A DNA stretch of 64,000 nucleotides from Trichostrongylus colubriformis (GCA_963978905.1 OZ022259.1:49308727-49372726), one strand, 5' to 3'. Positions 49,408 through 62,119 are shown, numbered from the stretch's first letter. The notes: generated by a model from the letters alone, not told the origin. Numbers and translations: made by a program.

Positions 49408-50079
49408 CTATAGGAGAGACAGTGCATATATAAGTATGCAAAAATGTATAGACAGTTTTAGTTGAATGAGAGATGGGAACAGTTTCTGTGAAAATGTGAA
49501 AACGGTACACACGTAAGTTTGAAGATGCCTACTTAAAATATCCCCATCAGGCCAAGGTAAGAACAAAAAGAAGTCCAAATTATGCGTTATACGAAGATGA
49601 CCGCAAAATACCACGAACGACCGCACAAATGCGCAAAGGCATTCGTCGTTGTAAATTGTGCTGATAAGCCAAAGTGCATTTCTAGAGAGTCGCCCAGCCG
49701 GCCGGCCAGCTGATAGAGCCAATTTACTGCCGCCGTCAGCCGAATTCCCTTGACGTCCATTGAAATGCAACAGTAAAAAGTCTGAATTCCTGTGAAGATT
49801 GGCTAAGTCGGCTTGTTCAATCAAGAATTTTCGAGAAAGTAGTTTCCGCTTTTGGGAACTGCAAAGAAATGGGCAAAGCAGAAAGGCAGTACTGCATGTT
49901 TCGCTAGCATTTTCAAAGCGCATTCCCACATTATCGCTGAAAGCAGAGTTTACTGCGGGAAACGCAACTGAAGAAAAAATAAAAAAAATGCTCCAGAAAT
50001 GGTGGGGGAGTTTTCTTCTTGGTTCTGGCTTCGCAAAATGTTGCAGCCCCCAAGTGGGTTTTCGGAAGAGTCTTCCCAC
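49408..50079 (-). CDS. Long ORF of 223 aa, uncertain
   Basis: The longest non-repeat open frame in the window. It has a hydrophobic stretch (FWSIFFIFSSVAFPAVNSAF) near residue 30 and further hydrophobic patches near the C-terminus. The + strand is also open over 106 codons here (49,799-50,119), so length alone is weak evidence. No motif or family was recognised and no splice context was resolved. Confidence 0.2.
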   Translation of the reverse strand: MGRLFRKPTWGLQHFAKPEPRRKLPHHFWSIFFIFSSVAFPAVNSAFSDNVGMRFENASETCSTAFLLCPFLCSSQKRKLLSRKFLIEQADLANLHRNSDFLLLHFNGRQGNSADGGSKLALSAGRPAGRLSRNALWLISTIYNDECLCAFVRSFVVFCGHLRITHNLDFFLFLPWPDGDILSRHLQTYVCTVFTFSQKLFPSLIQLKLSIHFCILIYALSLL

Positions 50080-51696
50080 TTATCTCACTTCCCACTCGGT
50101 ATCACGCCACATTCGATGAATCCATCAATTTCCTCTTTTAACGTTGCATTTTCTATAGAAATCTGTACCTCTTGATCACGTTGCTCCTGCCACCAATCGC
50201 ATAAGGGCGGGCGGCCCCTGGCATTCTGGCTTTGAAGGGCCTTCACGCCTAAGTGGTTAGAACTAGCTTTGCGAAAAGTAGGCACCCCTGCAATGGCGGA
50301 CCGATATCAGGGCACTCCCAGGTGTCGAGGAAACGAGCCGCTGCAGTACGACCCTCTCTAGGGGTAACGAAGACGACTCCCCCCCCCCCACCATTTTTTT
50401 GACCTCTACAATACTAGTAACTGTTGCCGGCTTGTATAGTTGTAAGGTGTTCTACTGATATTATTTTGCTGTACTTTAACTCGAAACAAATATTTATTAC
50501 ATTTCCCCATACGAGTACGCTGAGAAATCCCTATTGCTCCTCATCTGCTTATTGAAAAATTAGATTCTAGCGCTTTCTGCAGACCTCTGCAGGGACGATC
50601 TCCCACACTTCCGTCCGCTCAAATATGGCCCCCCTGTTGAGGAATCCTCGACACCCGCTGTACCCTGGCCGATACACTTCCCACGGGAGTATTTTAAGGA
50701 CCTAAATTATCATGAACTGTGCTTTATTTGACTTCATCGGCACTACGACTTCGATCTCAACAGGTCTTCTCCGTGCCTATTCCTCAAAATGGTTCTTCGA
50801 AATTTTCCCTTTTGCTCGTGATACCACCTATTATCTCTGGTATTTTATATTATCAAACACAACGACCCTTCTCATAGCTCCCTCTATCGTCTGACTCATT
50901 CCTCCTCCCACTTTATGATCATTTTGGCAACTGCGTGAATTTAAAAAATGGCCAAAATTTGACTAATGATGTGTTGTAGTACTTGTATGCCATTGGATAT
51001 TTCCGCCAATCTTGTGTCGAGTTCCATATATTTGAAGCCGATCCTTTTTGGGTTGCGCCATGCATCCCCGTACGATTCAGACTTATAGTTCTGGTTGCAT
51101 GCGATTTGCTCATATAATTACTTGGCGGGGCCAACCGATAATTAAGCATGTGTTTTATCTTCTCAGAACTACGGATAGAACTAAAGACGGGATAGCCCAG
51201 GGCTTTGATTTATGAATCGTGCGGATGGGACCGACACCCACTGTCACTACACCAACTTCAGTCTCTAATGAAAAAATATTCACTAGATCCTCACTAGTGA
51301 GGAAGGCGATCAATGATGATGAATATTTGAGAACTTTGATGAAGTTCACATGGCTCAGAATCGCTGCGATGAGTCACTAATGATCGATAATGTGAGCTGG
51401 ACAGAAGAGAATCTGAATGAGCGCCCCGACATGGTGAATCAGCTCGGATTCAACAGATGGCAAATGCTGCATACATTTGCATGTTGAAAAAAGTGATGAT
51501 GCCATTGCTTGCTTGGATGGGGGAAAAAGGAATCGGAAAGTGTGCGAAAAGGTTCCTAAGTATTGCTTGACTGACTCCAAACCGCGCGTATCGCTCAGTA
51601 GCGAACTCGGAGCAAAGTGTAAACGGGCATTAGAACCGCAGACTGCTGTCAACATGGCGAATAGTGCAACCCAATTTCGGTGCTATATATTTAAGT

Positions 51697-51996
51697 AGGA
51701 GGGCGGAGGTGGTGTAGTGACAGGTGGTGCGCAACCCACTCTCATGGTGCGGGGATCAAATCCCGCATCAACGCCCGCCCAGGCCAACCAAGCCTTCCAT
51801 CCCTCCGGGGTCGGTAAATTGGTACCAGACTCGTCTGGGAGGATAAAAGCACTGACTTGTACATCGACTGGCCACCGCAAGTCATTGTATAGGCAACATC
51901 ACATTCACCAGCCATCGCAATTTTTTATGGAACTAGAATGTGCGCCGCATCCTACAGAAGGGATTGATTAACGCCAAAAAACTTTATCCTTCAAAC
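51697..51996 (+). mobile_element. tRNA-derived SINE, copy 1
   Basis: The head resembles a tRNA: an A-box-like GGTGGTGTAGTGACAGGTGG and a B-box-like GGGGATCAAATCCCGC about 30 bp apart. The body has AATTGGTACCAGACTCGTCT and CACTGACTTGTACATCGACT. The tail has TGTGCGCCGCATCCTACAGA and GGGATTGATTAACGCC. The same body recurs at 55,357 and, diverged, at 35,275. Confidence 0.7.
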
Positions 51997-54900
51997 TTTT
52001 ATTATAATTAAGTAGGATAAACAACACTCTCTTCACTAAATTACGATCAAGGATTAGGTTCTGTGTAGTGTAGTGGTCAAGAAACTGTGTACTATGGACT
52101 TCTAGGCATATGCGAAATGTGCAAGAGCCTTTCCCCGTGTGCATCTACGACTAGATAAGTTGCTAAAAGGCCTTGCTGATACATTCTCTAATGAACGAAC
52201 ATACGAAGATGGAGCGAGAGATGAAAAGCATGCTGCAATTGGCTCGTCAAAGTCAGTTTCTCGTGTTCTAATTTTTGAAAAGCGCACATGGTGTTCTACA
52301 GAGGTCACAATTAGCTAACATTCATGGAAGGTCTCCAGCAACTCGTTCCAGTTTCCGACATATTACGCTTTTTATGGAGGCATGTCTATATGAGATTTTC
52401 AAAATTTTACAAAAGTTTTTAGAAAGGCATAGCCGTGTGTTTTGGTTTTGAAATTTCGTTTTGAGCCTATCTCTGATCAATATTTCCTAATCTGAAACGA
52501 AATAAAAAATGGAAACAGGTACCAGAAATAATCATAGTAAGAACCTTCGCGAGTTTGTTTATTACGGCTTCCCGCCCTTCAACGCTGCATGCAAATGTGG
52601 CTATCGATCAGTTGCGCGCGTAACCAATACCCATGGCAGTACTCGTCCTAATGGAGGCGGAGTGAGTCTCTTTCAGGGATTTGAGGGAAGCCTGCTTCCA
52701 TGATCTTTGCGGACTGCAATCGTCATTGCCAGGTCAGAAGGACTTCAAATAAAAAGATAAAAGACTTCGTGTCCAACGAGCAGAAGTATAGTCACTGGAC
52801 CAGATCTTTTGGAGGGAAAAGGGTCAGTATAGGTGCTGCTACCACCTTCGGTGTCAGTGAATTGAGAAATAACGAGAGAAAGATTGAAATCGGTGACATT
52901 AACGACATTATTTGGCAGGTTTGCCACACCCTTCAATGCCGAGAACATCGGTAGCAAAGGGGTTAGAGTGGCAGTTTACTGGCAGAACCGGTTATCCCGC
53001 CATGTCAACTGCAGCAGCTGCAGCGTTCATTGGACAGTTTCTGCCTGCCAGAAAATCTCGTCACAACCGCACGTTTTGTTACGGTTCGACAAACAGGTAC
53101 AAAGGATGATTGATGCAAGGATTGAGCGGCAATGCAGGTTTTATTACTACGTTGGGAATTAGCCTTCCATAAAAGGTCTCTGGAATGATTTTTTGGAATG
53201 AAAAGTGGTATCGAGAAAGAGGATTCTGCAGAAACCTTCCGTTGATTAATCATATTTCACTTGGTTATTCGAGGTGAAGCTATGTAAATACGGAAAGAGA
53301 TTTGCTAAAACCTTCTCAGAAAGAATGTACAGAGTTTTTTTAGTAGAAACACGGAAAATTCGAAGAAAACTTTTTTGATATACAAAATTGGTTAGGGCGA
53401 TCAGCTTTTTCGTTGGAGGCATCATTGTGGGTAATTTTGGCCTATTGTGGAATATAAAGGCAGGGGTGCGAAGTAGTGCGCAGTGCAGAAAGAATGGAGG
53501 GAAACGATCAAAGCTTGAGAAATAAAACCCCATTCCAACCACTGATCTTTATCGAAGATGTCTTTTTGCGCACTCTGTATCACTGCAGGGGGTGATACAG
53601 ATGGCGAGAGCAGCTAGGCTGGCGTTACCAACGTTGTACAGCTCTTCACAGCTACTCGACCATCAGGGGCTGTATGACTGAAGCGCATCCGAACGAAGCC
53701 ACGTTGAAAACTCTGAGAGCGCCTTTCAACGCGAGTTTCATCGTAGGTCATTCCTTCATCTTGTCATTTTATTTATAAAGACCTTAATGATGTTTTCAAT
53801 AGTCACCCGTATAAAAGGTTTTCCAGAATAAAATAGTTGTCAACAAATAGCAACTAGTGGAGGAGGTCAAAGGGCATATCCGGGTTGAAACCGTAGAAAA
53901 AAAAGAGAGGACTACGGATTTATCAGGAAAAGCCATTGGTGATGGATTGTGGGAGGAACGGAACTGGTGTAGAACCCGCTGACATTTGAATTAGCTGCCA
54001 ATCAACAGTCAACTACGGCGAAGAATGCACTTTTACACTGGAGCAACCAGGAACGAAACAAATGAAGGGGAAGCTGATAGAGAAAGAAAAGAAAACCACT
54101 GCTAATTTTTCCAAAGCTCTCCCTTACATTGAATGCAAAAAAAAATAAAAGTGCTTGTGGAAAAATGTAGAATCTCGCGGCTTACTTCAGGCTCGAAAGG
54201 ATAAAATAGATACACTCTTGTGTTCTGAGTAACTCATTCATGGTCTTTTCTTTGCTTTTTGGCATGTATAGTAGTTTTGTTTCCCTTTAACTCTAGGTTT
54301 AGATGCTTTGAGGGTTGTAGGATTTTTCTACTGTCCTCTTGACTAGCTACAGTGGATAACTTTTTCTTCTGTTAATGTTCTGGCGCGTCTCATGCACGCA
54401 TAAATAAATAAATAAGACTGCACAACGTATCTGAAAATGGGTTGGTCAGCGTTGGACCAATACCCTGCGTTATGCTGGAACTTTGATAAGGGTATCATTA
54501 ATTGTGTAGAATCCAATAGTCGCGCGGTATCAAACATTGCGATAAGCCCGGATTGGGACTATGTCATATGAGTCATATGAAGAACAATACTGAGCTAGAA
54601 AATTGCCGTGCGAAGAGAAAAAGAGACTAAAAGTTGAGAAAAGTAATTTAGGACGAAACAAGGGAATAGCGAACAAGCTAATGAAGAACTCATTCAGTAC
54701 GCTAACAGAACGAAAGGGGTAGTATGTGACTCCGATCGAACCTTGTAAAAGATGCGAGCAAGTTCACAACTCCGCTCCCCGAGCAAGAACCGCCCACCGA
54801 AGAGAATGAACCTCCGGGTACCTGTGAGGCCAGTCACAAGCACAATCGATTCAAGTGGTTTGCACTCGTGCTCGAAAACACTAATGACATTTAAAATTCA

Positions 54901-55356
54901 ATCATAAAAAAAACGATCCGGGCAACTTCCTCACTGGTCTAAAGACTCGCCTGTTTTTTCTACAGTCATCCCATATCCGGCATTCAAGGGTGTTTATTCA
55001 GGAGCATGAGTGGCCACGAACAAGTGGATATGGTAATTCTGTGACACGACCGGTTATTTCGTGATGCGCGTGGTCTGACCAATAATTGTTGTGCACGGAT
55101 GTTAATCGCCCCTTTTTTATGGCATGGTTTCCTAGTGTACACTGGGGATATCGCCTTTTACTACCGTTATGTACGTCAGAGTACTGCAATGGGCAGGGTG
55201 CGTCAAAAGTCATCCAAATATTGGTCCTTTTCAAAAAAAGTATTTTATGCGTGGTGTGAAAAAGACAATTTACGATGAAAAAAGTTTGCAACAGATTTCC
55301 GTATTTATTTTTCATTTGAAAATTTCTCAATATATAAGTAAATAACTAAAAGGTAG
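51997..55356. other. No gene confidently recognised
   Basis: Several ORFs of 60-98 aa overlap on both strands. The stretch 52,740-52,960 (+) reads FGVSELRNNERKIEIGDIND and could be a stray exon, but it lacks a partner. A GTGTAGTGTAGTGGTCAAG motif at ~52,065 resembles a tRNA A box. Confidence 0.35.
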
Positions 55357-55580
55357 TTCAGGGTGGACGCGGTGTAGTGACTCTCATCGTGCGGGGATCA
55401 GATTCCGTATTACCTGCCCAGGCCAACCTGGCCTTCCATCCCACCGCGCTCGCTGAATTGGTACCGGACTCTTCTGGGAAGATAGAAGCACTGACTTGTA
55501 CATCGGCTGGCCACCGTAAGTAATTGTATAGGCCACATTACATTCACCAGCCACCACGCTAATCCGAGCTGCATTTGCCA
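55357..55580 (+). mobile_element. tRNA-derived SINE, copy 2
   Basis: GCGGTGTAGTGACTCTCATC, then GCGGGGATCAGATTCCG, AATTGGTACCGGACTCTTCT and CACTGACTTGTACATCGGCT. About 20 bp between the A and B boxes is deleted relative to copy 1. It ends in CCACCACGCTAATCCGAGC. Confidence 0.7.
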
Positions 55581-56714
55581 TACTTAATGAATTTTTTTAG
55601 GCTAATGTTGGTTGAGGAGCGAGTGATGTAATAGAGCTCAAGCTCTAACTCATATTAATCCTCCCTGTGCACGAAAAAACCTCCCTTACATCATATGTTT
55701 GGAAATAAATTCTTGAACTAACTGGATGAAAAATTTATGAGTGGTCCGACGTCCAACGTAACAGTGTTCGTTAGACGCCGAGAAGTGATATCAATTTGGG
55801 AGAGTTTAGGAACTTGGCATTACTTTTTATTGGCCCAAACAGGTGGCAATTTTTTTTTGTGTTGAGGGGATATTGATTAAGTGCGCGCAAAATTAATACC
55901 TATCGTGAGGTGCTTGTGGGGTAGATTAAAGTATGAAGGCAGCATCCAAAGGCGAAATGTCCAGTTGTGAAAAAAATCCATGGTGAATTTAGTGCTACTA
56001 TTTTTCGTAAAAGATCTGGAACACATTAGCCGACCCTCGAGGGAATGTAGGCCTGATTGACATCCACGGGCCGTGTAAGTGACACCGCACTTCCTACCAC
56101 CGCACCATGTTGCCATAGTTGGACGCATAGGCTGAAAAACATGTGCACGATATCAAGATAAGTCTTGTTCTGAGCTAAAAGACTCTATTTTCACAAAAGG
56201 CATGTCCGACTGCAGACTCCATCGTTCTGAGCAGTGCCGCTTGCGTGTATCCTGTGGTTAGCGTGACGAATAGCTCTCTAGTGGTTTTCACAGAGACGAT
56301 TGCCGGTCCGTCCACCCCCCCCCCCTCATCCCAATACCTCTTGGGAGCGACGTTCTTCAATAGCTGACCAACGAGCGATATGTGACAGAGAAAAACTGAA
56401 GCTTTGCATTGGCAAATTCCTTTCTGGGATGATTCACACTTTCGATATCCATTCGGAATCTAGTGGTAGTGAGTTAGTAGTAGAATTAAAGATAACGTTG
56501 GGAGATTTTGAGAGGACGTCCATGACGATAGTTTTTATCGGAGGATCGTGAAAACGTAAAAATAATAATTAGGTTTGGTTCAGTTGGAGCTTGATACGGG
56601 ACTTGATCGACGGACCATGTGACTTTCAGTGGCGCCACATGCCGCTAGTAGATCAAAGGTCGTTGATTTCTTCAGTTAATCTTACTCGCTTTGTATGAAC
56701 TCCTATATGTATAC
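55581..56714. other. No gene recognised
   Basis: The 83-aa + ORF at 56,300-56,551 and the 83-aa - ORF at 55,877-56,128 carry no motif. Confidence 0.4.
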
Positions 56715-57444
56715 GGGGGTGCCAAAAAAAGTAATTTTGCTCACGGCCCACATATGCCCATTATACAAAACACAGGGAAACGACAGGGATAAAATTGTTG
56801 GGGCAAAATGTTCCCGAAATGGTCCCCTAAAAGCAGGAACAAGCTGAGACTCGCTACTTTCACTTTCATAAAATTATGGAGCCCTCAAGCGGCGGAGTTG
56901 GGCTTCAGAGCACCCACGGTATCAAGGTCCCCTTACAGCAGTGGAGCCAGGTTCCGTGGTAGGTCTTTTGTGGGAAGCTTCCTAAGGATTGGCCCTGTGG
57001 TTCATGGAATTCAAGAGCCCCTGCCGCTTGGACAAGGCTGCTATGATCTGAAGTATCTTCATGCCTCAAACCTGCCCCCGGAGGGGATTCATTGGTAATG
57101 GCACGTTCCAGCTCTTGGAAACGAAGGGCGTTGGGAATCCGGAAAAAGCGGAAAATTTAAGAACACCACCCAATATGAATCCCCTCAGGTACCCAGGGTG
57201 AACGGACCTTAGCAAGGTTGTGAACGAGGACGACGAAGTTTCGGATTTTGCTCACGGAGGTGACACGTCTTGTCCACTCGGAACAAGCAACCGTTCCTGC
57301 TCGTGCAGAAGGCTGTAACGGAGAACAGTGATAGAACGAGGTCTGCTCTTTACCTTGGGATGAAAACACCTGTCGGAATTTGCCGAAATTCGACTAATGA
57401 GGGGTTGAAAATGGAGGACAAAAATTACTTTTTTTGGCACCCCC
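56715..57444. mobile_element. 730-bp non-autonomous DNA transposon with perfect 24-bp TIRs
   Basis: Both ends carry GGGGGTGCCAAAAAAAGTAA plus TTTT as exact inverted repeats. The interior has an inner pair ATTCATTGG/CCAATATGAAT around 57,080-57,180. The ORFs inside (96 aa +, 70 aa -) show no transposase motif. No clean target duplication was found. The GGGGTGCCAAAAA-type end is reminiscent of Tc1/mariner-like families, but this is a weak inference. Confidence 0.7.
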
Positions 57445-57732
57445 TGTGGTTGCACTAAAGTTCATTAGGCGTTAATACCTGTACCCTATATGTTCGCATT
57501 ACTTATTAATTTGGGGTTGTAAAAAAGAGTGATTGTTCACCGAACTTTGTTCTCACTGGCCAGATGCAGGCACATTCTGGATAGAGTATTAGTACGTTGA
57601 GCACTCTATCAGAATCGGTCACCGAGCGGACTTATCCTAGCCTTCGCCGAACCGCAGCTATCACCAGTGTTACATATATTCCCTTATTTTCTCAGAGGAC
57701 AAGTTTAGAGGCCTCGTGAGGGGTAAGGAGAA

Positions 57733-58490
57733 AATAAGAACTGGGAGTACATGTCCTTTGAAAAGAAACATTCCTCTCAGAAGAAATGATGTCCGGCGAA
57801 ACTAGAAAAGAGTTTGATCTGATAAAGCAAGAAAAATGAAAAGTCCTCAATCGATTGATATGTACAAACTATTGCAACACTAAACTATTAGATGTATGTA
57901 GAATTTTATATGACTTAATTTTCAATTAAATGAGAATGAAACATCAAAAACTCATATTTTAATAACATTGTTTTTTCTCCTTTGCTTTACTGATGAGTAC
58001 AGGGGGAAGATATTCATTATTGCTTGGTTTCCATCGAAGGGCCCGTGCAAAACAGAAACCAAACTGACTCCATTACAAGACCCCCTCCCAAAAAACTTCT
58101 CTTTAAAAAATTTTTACTTCATTAATTAAAATTCAGTACTTTCAGAAAAGAATAACAACATTATATTTTATTTTGCATGAAAAATTGCGGCTCGGAAGGC
58201 TATCACGATCCCGCGGCACTGCGAGTCGCACCGCCACGCATCCGGCGGGATTAGCCGGGGAGGCGGGACATCGTTCGCAGCCGACTGATTTGGCCTCTCG
58301 CTCGCCTGCAATCTACCCCTGACTAGTGACGCAGAGCGGTGCGGAGGAGAAGAGGTTTTTCGGTTCCTTTTTCTCGGGTCTTTTGCCGTTACATTGAGTT
58401 CCTTTTCTATTGTTACGCTGCTGAGCACCCTTACTTTCATATTCCACAATCTGCCAAATTCACCCCTTTAGGTCTCTCTAAGTAACCTAC
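57733..58490 (+). repeat. Dispersed repeat family R3, copy D, split by an insertion
   Basis: The left part (57,733-57,825) matches AACTGGGAGTACATGTCCTT and the GATGTCCGGCGAAACT block; the right part (58,170-58,490) resumes at ATGAAAAATTGCGGCTCGG and ends CATATTCCACAATCTGCC. About 340 bp of AT-rich sequence between them (57,826-58,169) is not in the other copies. Confidence 0.65.
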
Positions 58491-58619
58491 CACTAGTTTT
58501 CCGCGATCTCATAGTTTAGCGGTGCGCTCCTATACAAGCTGGCAGTGAGCAGAAAACAAAACAGAGGAGAAAGGAGGTTATACTATTTTCACCTTTGAGG
58601 GCTTTCTAGAAAGTGGTGT

Positions 58620-58643
58620 GCGTGCATAACCGGTTATGCACGC
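58620..58643. repeat. 24-bp perfect palindrome
   Basis: GCGTGCATAACC followed by its exact complement with no spacer. It stands in otherwise unannotated DNA between R3 copy D and the microsatellite. Confidence 0.8.
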
Positions 58644-58968
58644 TTCAGTAGGTACCCACGGGTGTGGAAACTATGTGACTTGTTCTCCACTGTGACAATA
58701 GTAGCCGGAAAATGATCCTACATAGTTATCAACTCGGAAATATTTTCACACAACATAGGAAAGATGTAGTGGGGAAACATTTGAAAAATGTTAATATAAG
58801 CCCTCGTCTCCTAACGAGACCGATTAGTAGTTAGTGAGTACTGCAGATTCGGCGGGATGTTAAATCCAGTAAGAGTAATCAAATAGATCAGCATAAGGGG
58901 TGCTGTCGCAACGAAGGAGGGGGGGGGGCATTCCGCTATGGGCATCACTACTATATATAATCGGCTTA

Positions 58969-59687
<719 letters not shown>

Positions 59688-59692
59688 ACGAA

Positions 59693-59982
59693 ATTCATTT
59701 CTCGCGTCGCAGTAGAGCTGGGACCCTGAATTCTTAAAGTGATATAGGGGGTAGTAAGGGGACATCAATGGTGAGGAATCGGAAGTGATAGCAACTGACA
59801 AGGGCTGATAAGGAGCCCCGGAAGGCGAATGAAGGAAAATTCATATCTCGCGTCGCAGCAAAGCTGGGACCCTGGATTTTTAAAGTGATATAGGGAGTAG
59901 TAAGGGGACATCAACGGTGAGGGAACGAGTGATAACAACTGATAGGGGCTGATAAGGAATCCCGGAAGGCGAATGGGGGGAA
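59693..59982 (+). repeat. Two tandem copies of a ~146-bp unit
   Basis: A unit starting ATTCATTTCTCGCGTCGCAG (59,693) is repeated from ATTCATATCTCGCGTCGCAG (59,839). It includes AGCTGGGACCCTG, GTGATATAGGG and CCCGGAAGGCGAATG. A third copy begins near 59,983 (AAATTAATATCTCG) but stops. It directly adjoins the microsatellite. Confidence 0.85.
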
Positions 59983-60316
59983 ATTAATATCTCGTAATAA
60001 TCTCGTATAATATATTACAAGTATGGGATAGGTAAAGCATGAGCGAAGAAATAAGGGGCGCACATATACAATGTTACGCCCTGCCCACAGTGGGCGGAGC
60101 GCGTGCTGAAAATCAGAAAATCTATGGGATAGATATGCTATGGTAAGCAGGTAGTTACAGGAGCAGCTGAAGTAGACCCGTCGTCAGTGGGTCAAAATAT
60201 AAAGCGAATTGTGCCAGCCTGAGGGGGAGATATGCTCCAATACCCGCGAAAATCGGCGAGCCGCGGAAGCGGCGAGCCGAGAGTCGCCCTTTATAAGGCC
60301 GGCTTCGCCGGCCCGG

Positions 60317-60358
60317 ACCAGTCGGATTGGCCGGCGTCAGCCGGCCAATCCGACTGGT
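60317..60358. repeat. Perfect 19-bp-arm hairpin
   Basis: Arms ACCAGTCGGATTGGCCGGC and its exact complement enclose the loop GTCA. A second small GC hairpin (GGCCGGCTTCGCCGGCC) lies immediately upstream at about 60,298-60,314. Confidence 0.85.
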
Positions 60359-60494
60359 TATTTATACCTGAGCCTAGGAAGGGGAAGAAATAACTCTTTT
60401 CCTCCACAAAGGCTTGGGCAAAAACATACGCCTTGCTGTGCAAATTTACCTCTCAAGGATCCCTCCAAAATGCTTAGATGTGCAACTTTTTATA

Positions 60495-60733
60495 AGGGTG
60501 TGTACCCTTATGTCAGAATTTCGCACCGCGACATGTCGCAAGCGAAGCAATGCGGACGAGCTGGAGGCGCCATGATGTTGGGTCCTGAAGGATTACAAGT
60601 CAACTGCGTATCGCGCCCCTAGCGGTACCGTGTAATCGTTCCAAAATCCAACTACCGCGACACGCATAGCTCGCACACACTGCGTCGCACGCCGCTCTCG
60701 TCGTGCGAAATCCTGACATAGGGTACACACCCT
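60495..60733. mobile_element. 239-bp MITE with 7-bp target duplication
   Basis: TIRs begin AGGGTGTGTACCCTTATGTC on the left and AGGGTGTGTACCCTATGTCA (complement) on the right, and extend over ~40 bp to TTTCGCAC. TTTTATA flanks both sides (60,488-60,494; 60,734-60,740). It has no coding capacity. Confidence 0.8.
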
Positions 60734-61179
60734 TTTTATAGGATACTTGAGATAGCACGCATAGGGCACACTGGGGCCGTGAAACCAGGTAGCAAAGTCT
60801 TCATCTATTCGACATCCTGGAAATTGGGAAGGCAGTCGAGCTTTGGCAACGAGCTATTGACGATGTTTCTACAATATTATTCATTCCAAAAGACTCCACT
60901 GTTGATCAGACAATTCCAGATGGCTATAAGGTTTAGTCAACTCGAGCGGAATTCGGTCTCAAATAGTACTATGATACTGTGCACTAACATAGTATTCAAA
61001 TTTTTGGCACACTGTGCTCAACTAACCGATAGGATGTGGGCGGGCTACCCACACAAATGCATACCAATTCAGCTGCACTGAGTATGCGTGCCCTTGGGCA
61101 ATACTTCTTTGTCGTGCATAACAGCACTTAAACGTCGGCTCTTTCCGGCAAACCCAAAATTGCCTGCTGTCGTCCTAGA

Positions 61180-61554
61180 TTATGCGCATTGCGTATTTGG
61201 CATAAATCTATTATTAGAAATGTGGTAAACAGGGTCGATTTCATCTCCAATGGCCTTCTTAAGGACTTTTCCTCCGATTTGCATAATAGTTGAAACAGGG
61301 CTTGAAGATGTATTACAGGCGATCGGAGTTGCCGAATGTAAAACGCCTAAACGTGCTCCTTTCCCTTTTCCGGTTCTGGTGAGAGGTTTTATTCGGACAG
61401 GCGCATGGTGATTCAAATGAGTTTCCTTTTCCGAGTGCGAGTCGTATACATGGCGCAAACTATGACAGATCCAACAGACACCGCTCCGCTCAATTATGCT
61501 TTTTATTGTGAATTGTGAGCTACTTGAAAACGAGGAGGTTGAGAGACCGTCCAT
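61180..61554 (-). CDS. Hypothetical ORF, 124 aa
   Basis: The open frame starts MDGLSTSSFSSSSQFTIKS and has HSEKETHLNHHAPVRIKPLT, TIMQIGGKVLKKAIGDEIDP and a stop after MPNTQCA. The composition is balanced and not repeat-derived as far as I can see. It could be a last exon; possible upstream coding lies at 61,960-62,119 on the same strand. No family was recognised. Confidence 0.25.
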   Translation of the reverse strand: MDGLSTSSFSSSSQFTIKSIIERSGVCWICHSLRHVYDSHSEKETHLNHHAPVRIKPLTRTGKGKGARLGVLHSATPIACNTSSSPVSTIMQIGGKVLKKAIGDEIDPVYHISNNRFMPNTQCA

Positions 61555-61612
61555 TTGTAAGGAAAAGCTTCAATTTTTCATTCAATGCATCATGTTAAAA
61601 TATGTAAACCGT

Positions 61613-62119
61613 TTAGAAAAAGTATAAGTAATTGAAAATAGGATGAAATGCCCGGTTAATAGGTGTGAAATCAATACAAATATTCAAGCTTCGTAAACGA
61701 GCGCTATTACGGGGTGTGGCTTGCGAGTTTTTCGTGGAAATGTCAAGTCTATGATGAATTATAGATTTGTAATGTAAATCGAATTCAATTACCGAGCATA
61801 AAAGTGACAGTAATGCGAAATAGTGCGGCAAGACTGTTTGATTCCCCGATTCAGGGCTAGGATTTAATAAACAGTTAACATTGTGTAATGAAATAGGAAA
61901 GCAGGCGAAGGCCGGCGGCGAGGGCAAAATTGCTATCTTCAATAGTGGTCGGGCGGGGTGATTGACTGGGCCTGCCCTCTCTTCGATGATGTCCGCATTT
62001 AGCTGTTCTTTAACTAATCGCATAGGGATTAATTCATCGCTTGTTTTGTGATACAGGTAAGCGAAACCTGATAGCGTGAAGTTTGTGCTGTGCACTATGA
62101 GCACTGCAGATGAGAACAA
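61613..62119 (-). CDS. Hypothetical ORF, 168 aa
   Basis: Only the first ~60 codons look protein-like (SDELIPMRLVKEQLNADIIE, ERAGPVNHP); the rest is rich in Ser/Pro/Leu and probably non-coding read-through. A CTATCAG acceptor-like site at about codon 17 hints at an internal exon. It may connect with the ORF at 61,180-61,554. Confidence 0.2.
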   Translation of the reverse strand: MFSSAVLIVHSTNFTLSGFAYLYHKTSDELIPMRLVKEQLNADIIEERAGPVNHPARPLLKIAILPSPPAFACFPISLHNVNCLLNPSPESGNQTVLPHYFALLSLLCSVIEFDLHYKSIIHHRLDISTKNSQATPRNSARLRSLNICIDFTPINRAFHPIFNYLYFF

